Shown here piece by piece: positions 6,583 to 13,268 of a DNA stretch of 20,155 bases. The notes beneath the pieces are model-generated. The model ran no database searches, had not been told where the DNA came from, and was given only the letters and a program-made list of their open reading frames with translations. The stretch comes from a virus: the IMG/VR virus record IMGVR_UViG_3300042691_015157, positions 1 to 20,155 of that record; one strand, 5' to 3'. The position numbers were made by a program, and so were the translations under genes. The number at the start of each line of letters is the position of its first letter. Position 1 is the first letter of the stretch.

Positions 6583-7473
6583 TCAGTAGGCGGTCTCGGG
6601 CCTGTACTGGGAGCGGGGACGGCTCTCTCCGCGAAGCACTCCTTCTATCTTAGCTGCTTCACAGAAGCAGTTTTGGATATCGTGTAGTGTCAGGTCGGCT
6701 ATGTTCAATTGCTCTTTAATATGGATGTTCACACGTATAAGAGCTTCGCAGAAATCCTCACTTGTCCATGAGTGAGAAGGCTTCAGATTGTAGAGGTAGT
6801 TCAACCCCCGCTGCGAGCCGGGGCCTCGGGGTGCGAAGGTGTAGAGGTCCGTAGCTTTATCAAGCTGCCCAAAAAGATAGGTGAGGTCTGCGGCAGCCTG
6901 CCCTGACATGAATGTCGCCATCCCGTAGGGAGCCGATAAAGCCGTTACCGTATTCTCTATGGAGTTGGAGCGGACAGCCTCACGAACCTTATCCTTGATC
7001 CTTATCAGACCGGCGAGCACCGTGTCGCAGAGGAACTCTTCCTTGTTGGCGGGACTACCGACCTTGTGACCGGGATAAACGAGATACGCACTCGTATATA
7101 CCTTGAACTCGGGCTCCTTCTTGAGCATAGAGATCACGAACTTGAACCCGGCTCCGTCAAAGCTGTCGACGTCGTCCAAGTTGAGCTCGGCTTCCAGTAA
7201 TGCGTCGAGGGTCGGAGGCCAGTTAATTAGTCGGGCGACAACCGCCGCCAGCCAGATGTCGGGACCGGTCATACGGGGATAGTAGTTCTTCAGCAGCCAC
7301 TGCGACACCCGATCATCCCGGCGGCGGATGTTGCAGAAGCGATACTTCTGCAGGATGGGGTCTGTTGTCCACGGGCCGGGATGACCAGAGGCTTTGCGGA
7401 TACGCATGTTTTCACGCTCGTTGACGAAGTAGATAAAGCGGGATAGAACTTCCGCAGAAACTTCAGACTTCAT
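6583..7473 (-). CDS. 5-hmdU DNA kinase helical-domain / thymine hypermodification family protein
   Basis: 296 residues from the ATG at 7473, which has GGAGA 7 bases before it; the longer frame to 7530 overlaps the endonuclease gene and is less likely. The N-terminal region holds the motif I recall from proteins in thymine-hypermodification loci: NERENMRIRKASG, then PWTTDPILQKYRFCN and RRRDDRVSQWLL. The middle and C terminus are helical (AAADLTYLFGQLD, ILEKLW-like helices). I assign it to the helical domain family (HMUDK_hel, also filed near the alpha-glutamyl/putrescinyl-thymine pyrophosphorylase group), known from Iyer and Aravind's analyses. No Walker motif is present, so it may act with the separate 199-residue kinase. 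The 3' quarter is AT-richer than neighbours. Confidence 0.65.
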   Translation of the reverse strand: MKSEVSAEVLSRFIYFVNERENMRIRKASGHPGPWTTDPILQKYRFCNIRRRDDRVSQWLLKNYYPRMTGPDIWLAAVVARLINWPPTLDALLEAELNLDDVDSFDGAGFKFVISMLKKEPEFKVYTSAYLVYPGHKVGSPANKEEFLCDTVLAGLIRIKDKVREAVRSNSIENTVTALSAPYGMATFMSGQAAADLTYLFGQLDKATDLYTFAPRGPGSQRGLNYLYNLKPSHSWTSEDFCEALIRVNIHIKEQLNIADLTLHDIQNCFCEAAKIEGVLRGESRPRSQYRPETAY

Positions 7474-7474
7474 T

Positions 7475-8233
7475 TCAATTCTCCACTCGAAGAGACGATA
7501 CGAAAGCTTCCCATTTAGAAAAATGGGCATTGTGATGAGGAGGCTTAACTTCTGGAAACTGAGATTTCACACTTTCCCAGATAGTGCGAAATGGACCAGA
7601 TAAATATCTCACGTTATATATAGCCTCTTTGTGGCGTCTACGAACCTCAGGATCTTCGTAGGCCTTATTCGTCATTTCAGAAATACGCGATTTAACTTCG
7701 GGTCTGGAGTTAGTTTCTTTCGCTATTATAGAAAACCGCTCTCGCACCTCGGGTCTAGAGAAAGTTTTTCTTAGGGTTGCGGCTCTGGCTTCATAAACTC
7801 CCGGCTTACTCAACGCAGTCTTTACTGCCGCAATCTGTCGCTGCTTATACTCAGGATCCTTATATTTCTGCAGCAAAGCTTCTCTATGCTTTGTTCTTAA
7901 TGCTGGTGACTTCCACAGGACTTTCAGTTGTTCTGAAGTAAGTCCGTCTCCACCTTCCGAACGATTCAGACACTTGCGACCGTATTTGCTTCTAAGTCGA
8001 TCTATTGTTTTTCGTTCCAAGGAGTTCAGCTCATCAAGGTCTCGAGCCCAAAGAACGACTCGGTTTTTGCATGTGGAAGTTCCATACTTCTTTATCGCGG
8101 AATGAAGAATAACCCCGGATCCGAAATAGCTCGGAACATAAGCCTTGGAATGTTTCTTACCGGCATACCAAAGCACTCCTTTCGGGGTGCTTACGCGAGT
8201 CAGGTAGATGTATCCAAAGCGATCTGCGGTCAC
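7475..8233 (-). CDS. GIY-YIG homing endonuclease
   Basis: 252 residues from a GTG at 8233 that overlaps the TGA of the transferase gene (GTGA). The catalytic domain shows GYIYL (residues 7-11), WYAGKK (22-27), Y37 in YFGSG, the WARDLDELNSLERKTIDRL region with the catalytic Glu75, and CLNRSEGGDG (90-99). Residues about 100-220 hold repeated short helices of the SPALRTKHREAL, SRPEVRERF, SRPEVKSR, EDPEVRRRH type, like NUMOD DNA-binding modules of phage homing enzymes (Seg type). The DNA is clearly AT-richer than the flanks. It is a free-standing selfish gene inserted between two hypermodification genes; it is unlikely to take part in the pathway. Confidence 0.9.
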   Translation of the reverse strand: MTADRFGYIYLTRVSTPKGVLWYAGKKHSKAYVPSYFGSGVILHSAIKKYGTSTCKNRVVLWARDLDELNSLERKTIDRLRSKYGRKCLNRSEGGDGLTSEQLKVLWKSPALRTKHREALLQKYKDPEYKQRQIAAVKTALSKPGVYEARAATLRKTFSRPEVRERFSIIAKETNSRPEVKSRISEMTNKAYEDPEVRRRHKEAIYNVRYLSGPFRTIWESVKSQFPEVKPPHHNAHFSKWEAFVSSLRVEN

Positions 8234-9225
8234 AGGAAGTGTTCTCCTCTGTAGGGGAAGCCGGTGCGGGGGAAGATCTTTGCCCGGTCGGGGATGCTCA
8301 GCTTGTCGTTGTGAGCCTCGTTGCGCAGCCATCGGGGCAACTCTTCTCTGATCTGCCAGATCGCAGCGGAGGGCTTGTCCTTGCCCCAAGCCTCCTCGTG
8401 CTTCAGCAGCCGCTCGTAGGCCATGTCGGCATAAACACCCCCATAACGACGACCGAAGAAGTGGTTCTTGAATTGACAAAGCTGGCTCTCGAACGTGAAG
8501 TAGCCGACGTCGGGATGAGGGTATACCGAGAGGTGGTGTTTGATGACCCCGTTGGCCTTCCCGGCCAGCCAGTCGCACATCTTGTCGTAGTCTTCGTACT
8601 TCCCATCGAACCCGTTATTGGCCCGCTTGTCGTTGACGAGGTGGTCCATTCCCATCAGGAACAGCATCCCGTTGCGGTGGGACTTGGAGCCGTCCTTGTC
8701 CCAGAACATCAGGTCCTGACAAGCGGTCCCGTATCCCATGATCTTCACGTACTCCAGGTAGGAGAACGTGGACAGCCGACCGAAGCTGTAATAGTTGGTC
8801 GAGACGAGGTCCCAGAGCTCGGTATAGCTCTTTTCGCTCAGCATCTCCACCTGAGAACCGTATTTGCCGACCAGCCGGGCGTAGGACTTGATGGCGGGGA
8901 CAGTGTTGCGCTTGTTCTTCAGGCGGTCGGTGTCGAAGAACAGCCGGGGCCACTCCAGGTTGAACCACCCGTCGAAGACCTCGATGTTGTCGTCCGGATC
9001 AGGGCAGTCCGACAACTGATGCATCATGAGGAGCGAGGTCAGCGGGTTCTGTGTCATCCCGTTGAGGAAGGCGAACCAGAGAGCCTGCTCGGGGGTCCAG
9101 TTGAAGCGGGACTTGAGGGCTGGCATGTAGAGATACACGAGGCCGGGCATGATCCCATGCTTCAGGTTCATGTCGTAGAGCTTGTGGAAGTAGTCCACAC
9201 GCTGGGGGTGGGGGCGGTAGTCCAT
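8230..9225 (-). CDS. Amino acid:DNA transferase-like protein (aGPT-Pplase2 type)
   Basis: 331 residues. The order of motifs fits the phage family that joins an amino acid to phosphorylated 5-hydroxymethyl-dU in DNA: LNGMTQNPLTSLLMM in a helix after NWTPEQALWFAF, then FFDTDRLKNKRNTV, IKSYARLVG, YTELWDLV, SFGRLSTFSYLEYV and SKSHRNGMLFLMGMDHL with the RNG signature. From family knowledge this step follows the 5-hmdU DNA kinase and sets which amino acid appears on the base. The substrate cannot be read from the sequence. A good ribosome-binding site (AAAGGATAACCG) precedes the ATG, 3 bases after the methyltransferase stop. The assignment rests on motif memory, not on a search. Confidence 0.7.
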   Translation of the reverse strand: MDYRPHPQRVDYFHKLYDMNLKHGIMPGLVYLYMPALKSRFNWTPEQALWFAFLNGMTQNPLTSLLMMHQLSDCPDPDDNIEVFDGWFNLEWPRLFFDTDRLKNKRNTVPAIKSYARLVGKYGSQVEMLSEKSYTELWDLVSTNYYSFGRLSTFSYLEYVKIMGYGTACQDLMFWDKDGSKSHRNGMLFLMGMDHLVNDKRANNGFDGKYEDYDKMCDWLAGKANGVIKHHLSVYPHPDVGYFTFESQLCQFKNHFFGRRYGGVYADMAYERLLKHEEAWGKDKPSAAIWQIREELPRWLRNEAHNDKLSIPDRAKIFPRTGFPYRGEHFL

Positions 9226-9228
9226 CGG

Positions 9229-9969
9229 TTATCCTTTCACAGGCTTGAGACCGTTGTGACCGCACCCGGCCTCGAGCTTCAGGAACTCGATTTGGGCAAC
9301 CGGCTTCGGCTCGATGCGGATGTAGAAACAGGTACCATGGTAGACCATCCCGGTCACATGGTAGCCATACGTCTCGCTGATCATCTTGTCGAAGGCGTAG
9401 GCGTAGGTCTCCCGATCCTCCGTGACCGCGTAGCCCCGCTTCTGCAAGGCTTTCGCCGTGAAGTGATAGCGGCAACTCGCACCGTCCGTGATGAGGATTG
9501 CGCGGGGGCGGTTGGCGACCATACGCGCCATCTCTGGTGCCCAGTAGCCAGACTGGTGCTTTATCAGTGTGAAGAAGGGGAAGTCGCAGACATAGATATC
9601 TGCCGGCGAGGTGCCGAGGGTGTCGTGCGCGTTCTCGTGGTGGATGCTGACGCTCTCGTAGCCCGCGAGAGCGTGCTGAAGTTGGTTGAAGCAGTCTTCA
9701 TCGAGCTCGCTGATGCGATGGTAAGATGGCTTCATCTGCTCCTGGATGGCAACAGAGAAGACCCCGCAACCCCCGAACGGCTCCACGTAGGAGAGCCCCT
9801 TGGGGAACTTCTGCAGCAGCCACGAGATCGCCATCACGTTCTTTCCGGTCTCCTGCCAGCGACCGTTGAGGTATTCGTAGTAGGACAGGTCGCCGTCAGG
9901 CATCTCCTTGGCGGTGCCGGGGATGAGTGAGAACGGGTACTTGTTCAGGATTGTCCAGTTGGTGGTCAT
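9229..9969 (-). CDS. Divergent class I methyltransferase with DFPF in place of DPPY
   Basis: 246 residues from the ATG at 9969 (a longer frame to 10098 overlaps the upstream gene). Motif I reads YVEPFGGCGVFSVAI (about residues 60-75), as in D12-type adenine-N6 methylases (VEPFAGGG), followed by an acidic strand end, SELDED. At the motif IV position, where these enzymes have DPPY, it reads VCDFPFFTL. Later strands ILITDG, TCFYIRIEP complete a Rossmann pattern. The first Pro of the motif is Phe, so it may be an inactive relative or modify an unusual substrate, such as the altered thymine or its side chain. It lies between the PLP-enzyme side and the transferase gene of the hypermodification cluster. 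Confidence 0.65.
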   Translation of the reverse strand: MTTNWTILNKYPFSLIPGTAKEMPDGDLSYYEYLNGRWQETGKNVMAISWLLQKFPKGLSYVEPFGGCGVFSVAIQEQMKPSYHRISELDEDCFNQLQHALAGYESVSIHHENAHDTLGTSPADIYVCDFPFFTLIKHQSGYWAPEMARMVANRPRAILITDGASCRYHFTAKALQKRGYAVTEDRETYAYAFDKMISETYGYHVTGMVYHGTCFYIRIEPKPVAQIEFLKLEAGCGHNGLKPVKG

Positions 9970-9976
9970 GCGAGTC

Positions 9977-10348
9977 TTAGTCCTTTTCACAATTTTGAGC
10001 GGCCTGAAGTTTTCTAGGTTGGATCTCTTTTGTTTCAATTTTAACCTTGAGTTCTTTGGCAAACTCTTCGAAAGAGACGTAATAGAAATATGGTTCATTA
10101 CCGGAAAGCAGTTTTACACGCCGCACGACAGGTATAGCTGACCACAACTTTTCCAATATCGCGTTTATGTTGCGGACGCTGTTATAATCGTCTGTGATTT
10201 CCGGTAAGCTTTTGCCGATATAGTGAGGTTCTCGCGCCGATAAAATACCAACACAGTTATCACACATCCAGTTAAGAACGTAGCTTTGGGAAGCGTTGAG
10301 TATCTCCCACGCTTCCGGACTGGTTCCCGGACCTTGATCTTTGGCCAT
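9977..10348 (-). CDS. Unknown AT-rich gene, 123 aa
   Basis: Not recognised. 123 residues; a strong ribosome-binding site AAGGAGAAAGAT precedes the ATG, so it is very likely translated. Visible features: WMCDNCVG (a single CxxC), a hydrophobic core pattern NAILEKLWSAIPVVRRV, FYYVSFEEFAKEL, and a charged basic tail. The base composition is AT-richer than the flanking PLP and methyltransferase genes, like the homing endonuclease at 7.5-8.2 kb, suggesting separate acquisition. It could be a pathway accessory protein or unrelated cargo. Confidence 0.7.
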   Translation of the reverse strand: MAKDQGPGTSPEAWEILNASQSYVLNWMCDNCVGILSAREPHYIGKSLPEITDDYNSVRNINAILEKLWSAIPVVRRVKLLSGNEPYFYYVSFEEFAKELKVKIETKEIQPRKLQAAQNCEKD

Positions 10349-10365
10349 ATCTTTCTCCTTATACG

Positions 10366-11313
10366 TTATGTTGTGAAATATGGACGGCAGACAGCCGGGT
10401 CGGTGTCAGCCCCGACGATCCAGAACCCCAGACCCTCTGGGTTGTCCAGAGAGCCCTGCTCCCTGAGCCAACGGATCATCTTGCCCTCGTAGGTGGGGTG
10501 GAAGACGATGTCGTCGTAGGTCTCCGGCATCAGGTCTGAGTACGAGGCGTAGCCGCTGTCGTGGAGGGAGATCTTGTAGTTCCAGTCGAACGGCAGGTTC
10601 TCCGGGTCCACCCCCATAACCCGGAGGCGGCTCTTGGTCCAGGCCAGCTTGTCCGGCCCGATGCCGATGCTCACCAGCTTGCGCAAGTTGTGGGGGTTGC
10701 GGGCCAGACCCAGCATCACGCTGGTCAGGGAGTTGCAGCTGCCGGCAGGGACGATGAGCGTGTGCACCTCATCCGGGATGTTCTCGGTCTGCACCGCGCC
10801 GACTTCGTGGAAGGCGGTCACGTCCTCGGCGGTGTTTTTCACGTGGTCCAGAGTGATGCCGTAGGGGACGACAAAAGCCTGCTCCTCACCCTCGTTCTCG
10901 AACTGGTGACGAAGCTCCTCAACCCGGCGCTGTAGGGCGGGGTTGTAGGCGACCTTGATGAAGTCGAACTCGGCTCCGAACCCGGCGGCGATAGCGGGGT
11001 TGGGGTAGTTGAAGAGCGTGGCGGGGGAGGTGGCCCCGACGACGTTGAGGCTCTTCATACCGTATACAGCGGCGAGGAAGGCTGTCATGCTGTGCTGAGG
11101 GGAACGCACGCTCGCACCGGTGACCACCTGTGTAGCGTTGCCTCTGTACTTCTCGAACAGATGGATAAGCTGACGCAGCTTGGAGCCGGACAGACCCCCG
11201 TAGCCGAGGGGTGCGAACTTGTCCTCACGCTTGAACCAGATCCCCTTGTGGAGTTCCCAAGGGGTGAGTCGGGCGGCGAGGCGAGTGAGGTCTTGAGGTG
11301 TCGGCAGGGTCAT
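10366..11313 (-). CDS. PLP-dependent enzyme, fold type II (ACC deaminase / D-cysteine desulfhydrase-like)
   Basis: 315 residues. The N terminus reads IWFKREDKFAPLGYGG then LSGSKLRQL; K45 fits the PLP Schiff-base lysine (compare GGNKxRKL). GASVRSPQHSMTAFLAA corresponds to the substrate loop after it, and VPAGSCNSLTSVMLGL to the Gly/Ser phosphate-binding loop. In cells this family deaminates or eliminates from small amino acids. In thymidine hypermodification a PLP enzyme processes the amino acid already attached to the DNA base, for instance by decarboxylation, which is the probable role here given the neighbours. ATG at 11313 has the AACGGAGAACGTA leader and lies 48 bases after the DUF932 gene, behind a UUCG hairpin. 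Confidence 0.8.
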   Translation of the reverse strand: MTLPTPQDLTRLAARLTPWELHKGIWFKREDKFAPLGYGGLSGSKLRQLIHLFEKYRGNATQVVTGASVRSPQHSMTAFLAAVYGMKSLNVVGATSPATLFNYPNPAIAAGFGAEFDFIKVAYNPALQRRVEELRHQFENEGEEQAFVVPYGITLDHVKNTAEDVTAFHEVGAVQTENIPDEVHTLIVPAGSCNSLTSVMLGLARNPHNLRKLVSIGIGPDKLAWTKSRLRVMGVDPENLPFDWNYKISLHDSGYASYSDLMPETYDDIVFHPTYEGKMIRWLREQGSLDNPEGLGFWIVGADTDPAVCRPYFTT

Positions 11314-11337
11314 TACGTTCTCCGTTGAAGGGGTGGA

Positions 11338-11355
11338 GGGGAGCCGAAGCTCCCC
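11338..11355 (-). promoter_or_regulatory. Intercistronic UUCG hairpin before the PLP gene
   Basis: Leftward RNA forms GGGGAGC-UUCG-GCUCCCC, a 7-bp stem with the very stable C(UUCG)G loop. It lies in the 48-base gap between DUF932 and the PLP enzyme. No U-run follows, so it may protect or process mRNA, or attenuate weakly. Confidence 0.75.
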
Positions 11356-11361
11356 GCCGGG

Positions 11362-12198
11362 TCAGTTGAACATCTTCTGCGACAGGATCTCGCTCGAGAA
11401 GCGATTCTCGTCGTAGAGGCGGCTGGAGGCCACCGCCGTCTTGTGGCGCGAGCGGTGCGTGATGAAGTCCGTGAATGCGTTGTACACGGCGTAGGCGTTG
11501 GCCCCCATCTCGGTCGCGTACTTCTTGTAGGACTCCCGGATGCGGGTGGCCGCGCGGCTGTCGTCGATATGCACCGCCGCGATGGCCAGGAACTTCACGA
11601 CCAGCTTGTCGACCTCGGCCTCCGTGGTGGCCCGGTTCATCATCTTGGTGAACCACTCACCGGAGGTGTTGAACTCGCCGATCATCCGGACGAGGTTCTC
11701 GGCTCCGCGCTCCACGTTCAGACTGGCGTTGTGGTACTGGGAGTACGAGCCGATGATCTTGCCCATCACCTGTCCGTTCAGGCAGGCGACCCGCATACCC
11801 CCGGCCTTGGTCATGTACTTCCAGGTGCCGTCGTAGGCGTTGAGAGTGACGATTTCCAGGTTGGTCTGGTTCTGCCCGGCGAGCACCGAGTATGCCGGCA
11901 TCACGATGCGGATCATGGAGCGAGCGCCGTGGGCGGAGGTCTGCACCATTACCTCGGCGTCGGTCGTGTCCAGCTTGGCGGCCTCGATAGCGTTGAGCGT
12001 GGCGACCACGATGTCGTTGTTGCTCACCACCTTGTAGCGGTTGCTGACGATGGAGAGCGGGTTGCCGGTCTCGGTGTTCACGATGGCGACCCGATCCCGA
12101 ACCGGCTTACCCTGCAGGGTCTGCAGCGGCTCGGTGTGGACGTTGAACAGGACGCCTGCTTCGGCGATCTTGTCGTAGATGTTCTGGGTGGTGTTCAC
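11362..12198 (-). CDS. DUF932 family protein
   Basis: 278 residues matching the DUF932 phage/plasmid family: VAIVNTETGNPLSIVSNRYKVV near the N terminus, then TLNAIEAAKLD, MIRIVMPAYSV, LNAYDGTWKY, MRVACLNGQVMG and a helical C-terminal half. The biochemical function is not established; members are abundant in phages and plasmids. The start is GTG with AAGGA 8 bases upstream. It follows the winged-helix-like gene behind a strong hairpin (12225-12245) and precedes the PLP enzyme, so it may share the promoter P3 transcript with the hypermodification genes. Confidence 0.82.
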   Translation of the reverse strand: MNTTQNIYDKIAEAGVLFNVHTEPLQTLQGKPVRDRVAIVNTETGNPLSIVSNRYKVVSNNDIVVATLNAIEAAKLDTTDAEVMVQTSAHGARSMIRIVMPAYSVLAGQNQTNLEIVTLNAYDGTWKYMTKAGGMRVACLNGQVMGKIIGSYSQYHNASLNVERGAENLVRMIGEFNTSGEWFTKMMNRATTEAEVDKLVVKFLAIAAVHIDDSRAATRIRESYKKYATEMGANAYAVYNAFTDFITHRSRHKTAVASSRLYDENRFSSEILSQKMFN

Positions 12199-12224
12199 TT
12201 TGATGTTCCTTGTTGGTGGAGGGT

Positions 12225-12245
12225 GGGGAGGGATGTGCCCTCCCC
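12225..12245 (-). promoter_or_regulatory. Intercistronic hairpin before DUF932
   Basis: Perfect 8-bp stem GGGGAGGG / CCCTCCCC with CACAT loop, between the 79-residue gene and DUF932. No U-run follows. Confidence 0.72.
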
Positions 12246-12252
12246 GGTTGGG

Positions 12253-12492
12253 TTAGAAGTGGACCCAGCTCAGATCCACTCCGTTGGAGGCGGCGAAGGT
12301 CTTGCCCTCAGCGGTGAAGCTGACCCAGTCGCATCCTTCGTCCTTGAAGGTCTTGACCAGACCATTCTTCTTGAGGTCCGTCAGGTTGCCGCGCTCTTTG
12401 TTGGAGATGTCGAGGAGCGGGGTGCCGTTCCAGTTGCCAGCGTCGTTGGCGAGGGCGAGGAAGAGGGCGAGCGAAGCGGGGGTCAGGTTCAT
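12253..12492 (-). CDS. Small protein with winged-helix-like pattern, 79 aa
   Basis: 79 residues: helix LALFLALANDAG, helix DISNKERGNLTDLKKNGLVKTF, and a beta wing WVSFTAEGKTFA. This L-x2-L-x4-GL-V followed by strand and FTxxGxxFA is typical of small winged-helix proteins of the MarR type. It is the first gene after promoter P3, with the ATAACGGAGAACGAC leader before the ATG. The fold is inference; as a possible regulator it may act on the cassette promoters. Confidence 0.7.
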   Translation of the reverse strand: MNLTPASLALFLALANDAGNWNGTPLLDISNKERGNLTDLKKNGLVKTFKDEGCDWVSFTAEGKTFAASNGVDLSWVHF

Positions 12493-12510
12493 TGTCGTTC
12501 TCCGTTATGC

Positions 12511-12526
12511 GAGGCACCAGCGCCTC
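12511..12526 (-). promoter_or_regulatory. Leader hairpin, P3 transcript
   Basis: 5-bp stem GAGGC / GCCTC around GCTGGT, 2 bases before the shared ATAACGGAGAAC. Confidence 0.6.
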
Positions 12527-12535
12527 AGTACACCC

Positions 12536-12564
12536 TTTATGCGCTGTTCAGAAACGAAAGTCAA
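12536..12564 (-). promoter_or_regulatory. Cassette promoter P3
   Basis: -35 TTGACT (12559-12564), 17-bp spacer, -10 CATAAA (12536-12541). Upstream palindrome TTATTTTTG / CAAAAATAA (12568-12592). Leader hairpin 12511-12526 and ATAACGGAGAAC at 12497-12508. Likely transcribes the winged-helix-like gene, DUF932 and the hypermodification genes behind them. Confidence 0.85.
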
Positions 12565-12593
12565 GCGTTATTTTTGGGCAGGGCAAAAATAAT

Positions 12594-12800
12594 TTACGGG
12601 TTGGTCTGGGGGCCGACCCTGAACTCTCCGCACCAACCATCTGGCGCGACCCTGATCCGGAGGTCGCTACCGTGCAGGTTGCTCTGGGGGTGTGGCGGCG
12701 GGAAGCGTACGCAGTACCCCGTATCCCACCTCCTGCCGAACGTGCCCATCCGTGGGCGAAAGTACCTACAGATGGAGCACGATTCGGACATCTCGTTCAT
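12594..12800 (-). CDS. Four-cysteine small zinc-binding protein, 68 aa
   Basis: 68 residues from the ATG at 12800, which overlaps the coiled-coil gene's TGA by one base (TGATG); a TTG one codon earlier is possible. Four cysteines are arranged CSIC (8, 11), TGYC (30) and WCGEF (57), with PPP and an Asp-Gly-Trp-Cys end, a pattern seen in small phage proteins with a C-x2-C ... C ... C zinc site. Function unknown. Its stop TAA lies just beyond the AT-rich box upstream of promoter P3. Confidence 0.72.
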   Translation of the reverse strand: MNEMSESCSICRYFRPRMGTFGRRWDTGYCVRFPPPHPQSNLHGSDLRIRVAPDGWCGEFRVGPQTNP

Positions 12801-13168
12801 CAACCCTTGGCGTTCTCAGCCCCAGCCTCGGCGTCTTCAATCGGACCGAGGACGTTTTCGATCTCGCTGGCTGCGGCCTCGATGGCGTCCTCCAGGGTGG
12901 AAATGAGGCTGTCGAGAGCATCGTTGGCTTCGTCGGCTGAGGACTCGGCGTTCTCGAGCTCGCTGATGGCCTCTTCGGCGGTGGAGGCGCGGTCGGACGA
13001 GGCCATGTTCTCGGGCATGTTGTCCCGGTACTCCTGCTCTTCGTCCTTGATGGTTTCGAGGTTGTCCTTGGCGTCTTCGAGAGCGGACTTGGCGTTCTCC
13101 AGATCGCCACGGATACCCTGGAGGGTGGAGATGAGTTCGTCGATGGCCTTGCGGCGGGCAGCGTTCAT
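12800..13168 (-). CDS. Acidic coiled-coil protein, 122 aa
   Basis: The ATG at 13168 follows AAAGGATACAGACCA, after promoter P4; a longer upstream reading frame runs through the promoter and is rejected. The 122 residues are strongly acidic and helical, with heptad-like runs (LQGIRGDLENAKSALEDAKD, AEEAISELENAESSADEAND). A central DEEQEYRDNMPENM motif resembles that of small phage coiled-coil proteins. No enzymatic motif. Function unknown. Confidence 0.75.
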   Translation of the reverse strand: MNAARRKAIDELISTLQGIRGDLENAKSALEDAKDNLETIKDEEQEYRDNMPENMASSDRASTAEEAISELENAESSADEANDALDSLISTLEDAIEAAASEIENVLGPIEDAEAGAENAKG

Positions 13169-13216
13169 TGGTCTGTATCCTTTATCAGCGGGGGCACCAG
13201 CACCACCCGTGGTTTC

Positions 13217-13245
13217 TATATGGCGCATTTCGCCGGGGAAGTCAA
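13217..13245 (-). promoter_or_regulatory. Cassette promoter P4
   Basis: -35 TTGACT (13240-13245), 17-bp spacer, -10 CATATA (13217-13222), before the coiled-coil gene. The upstream box occurs twice as a direct repeat, TTATTTTTGGGG on the + strand at 13249-13260 and 13269-13280, 20 bp apart. Here the leader ends with AAAGGATACAG in place of the usual ATAACGGAGAAC. Confidence 0.85.
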
Positions 13246-13268
13246 GCTTTATTTTTGGGGTGCGTAAA

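Noticed and set aside
7475-7530. Upstream start for the helical-domain gene at 7530
   Set aside because: It would overlap the endonuclease by over 50 bases and lacks a ribosome-binding site, whereas the ATG at 7473 has GGAGA at good distance.
8239-9930. Long open frame of 563 codons on the + strand
   Set aside because: It is the antisense shadow of the transferase and methyltransferase genes, produced by high GC at third positions; no ribosome-binding site and no recognisable motif.
11443-12906. Open frame of 487 codons on the + strand
   Set aside because: Antisense to DUF932 and neighbours and runs through promoter P3 and several hairpins; composition rich in His, Gly and Val as expected of a shadow frame.
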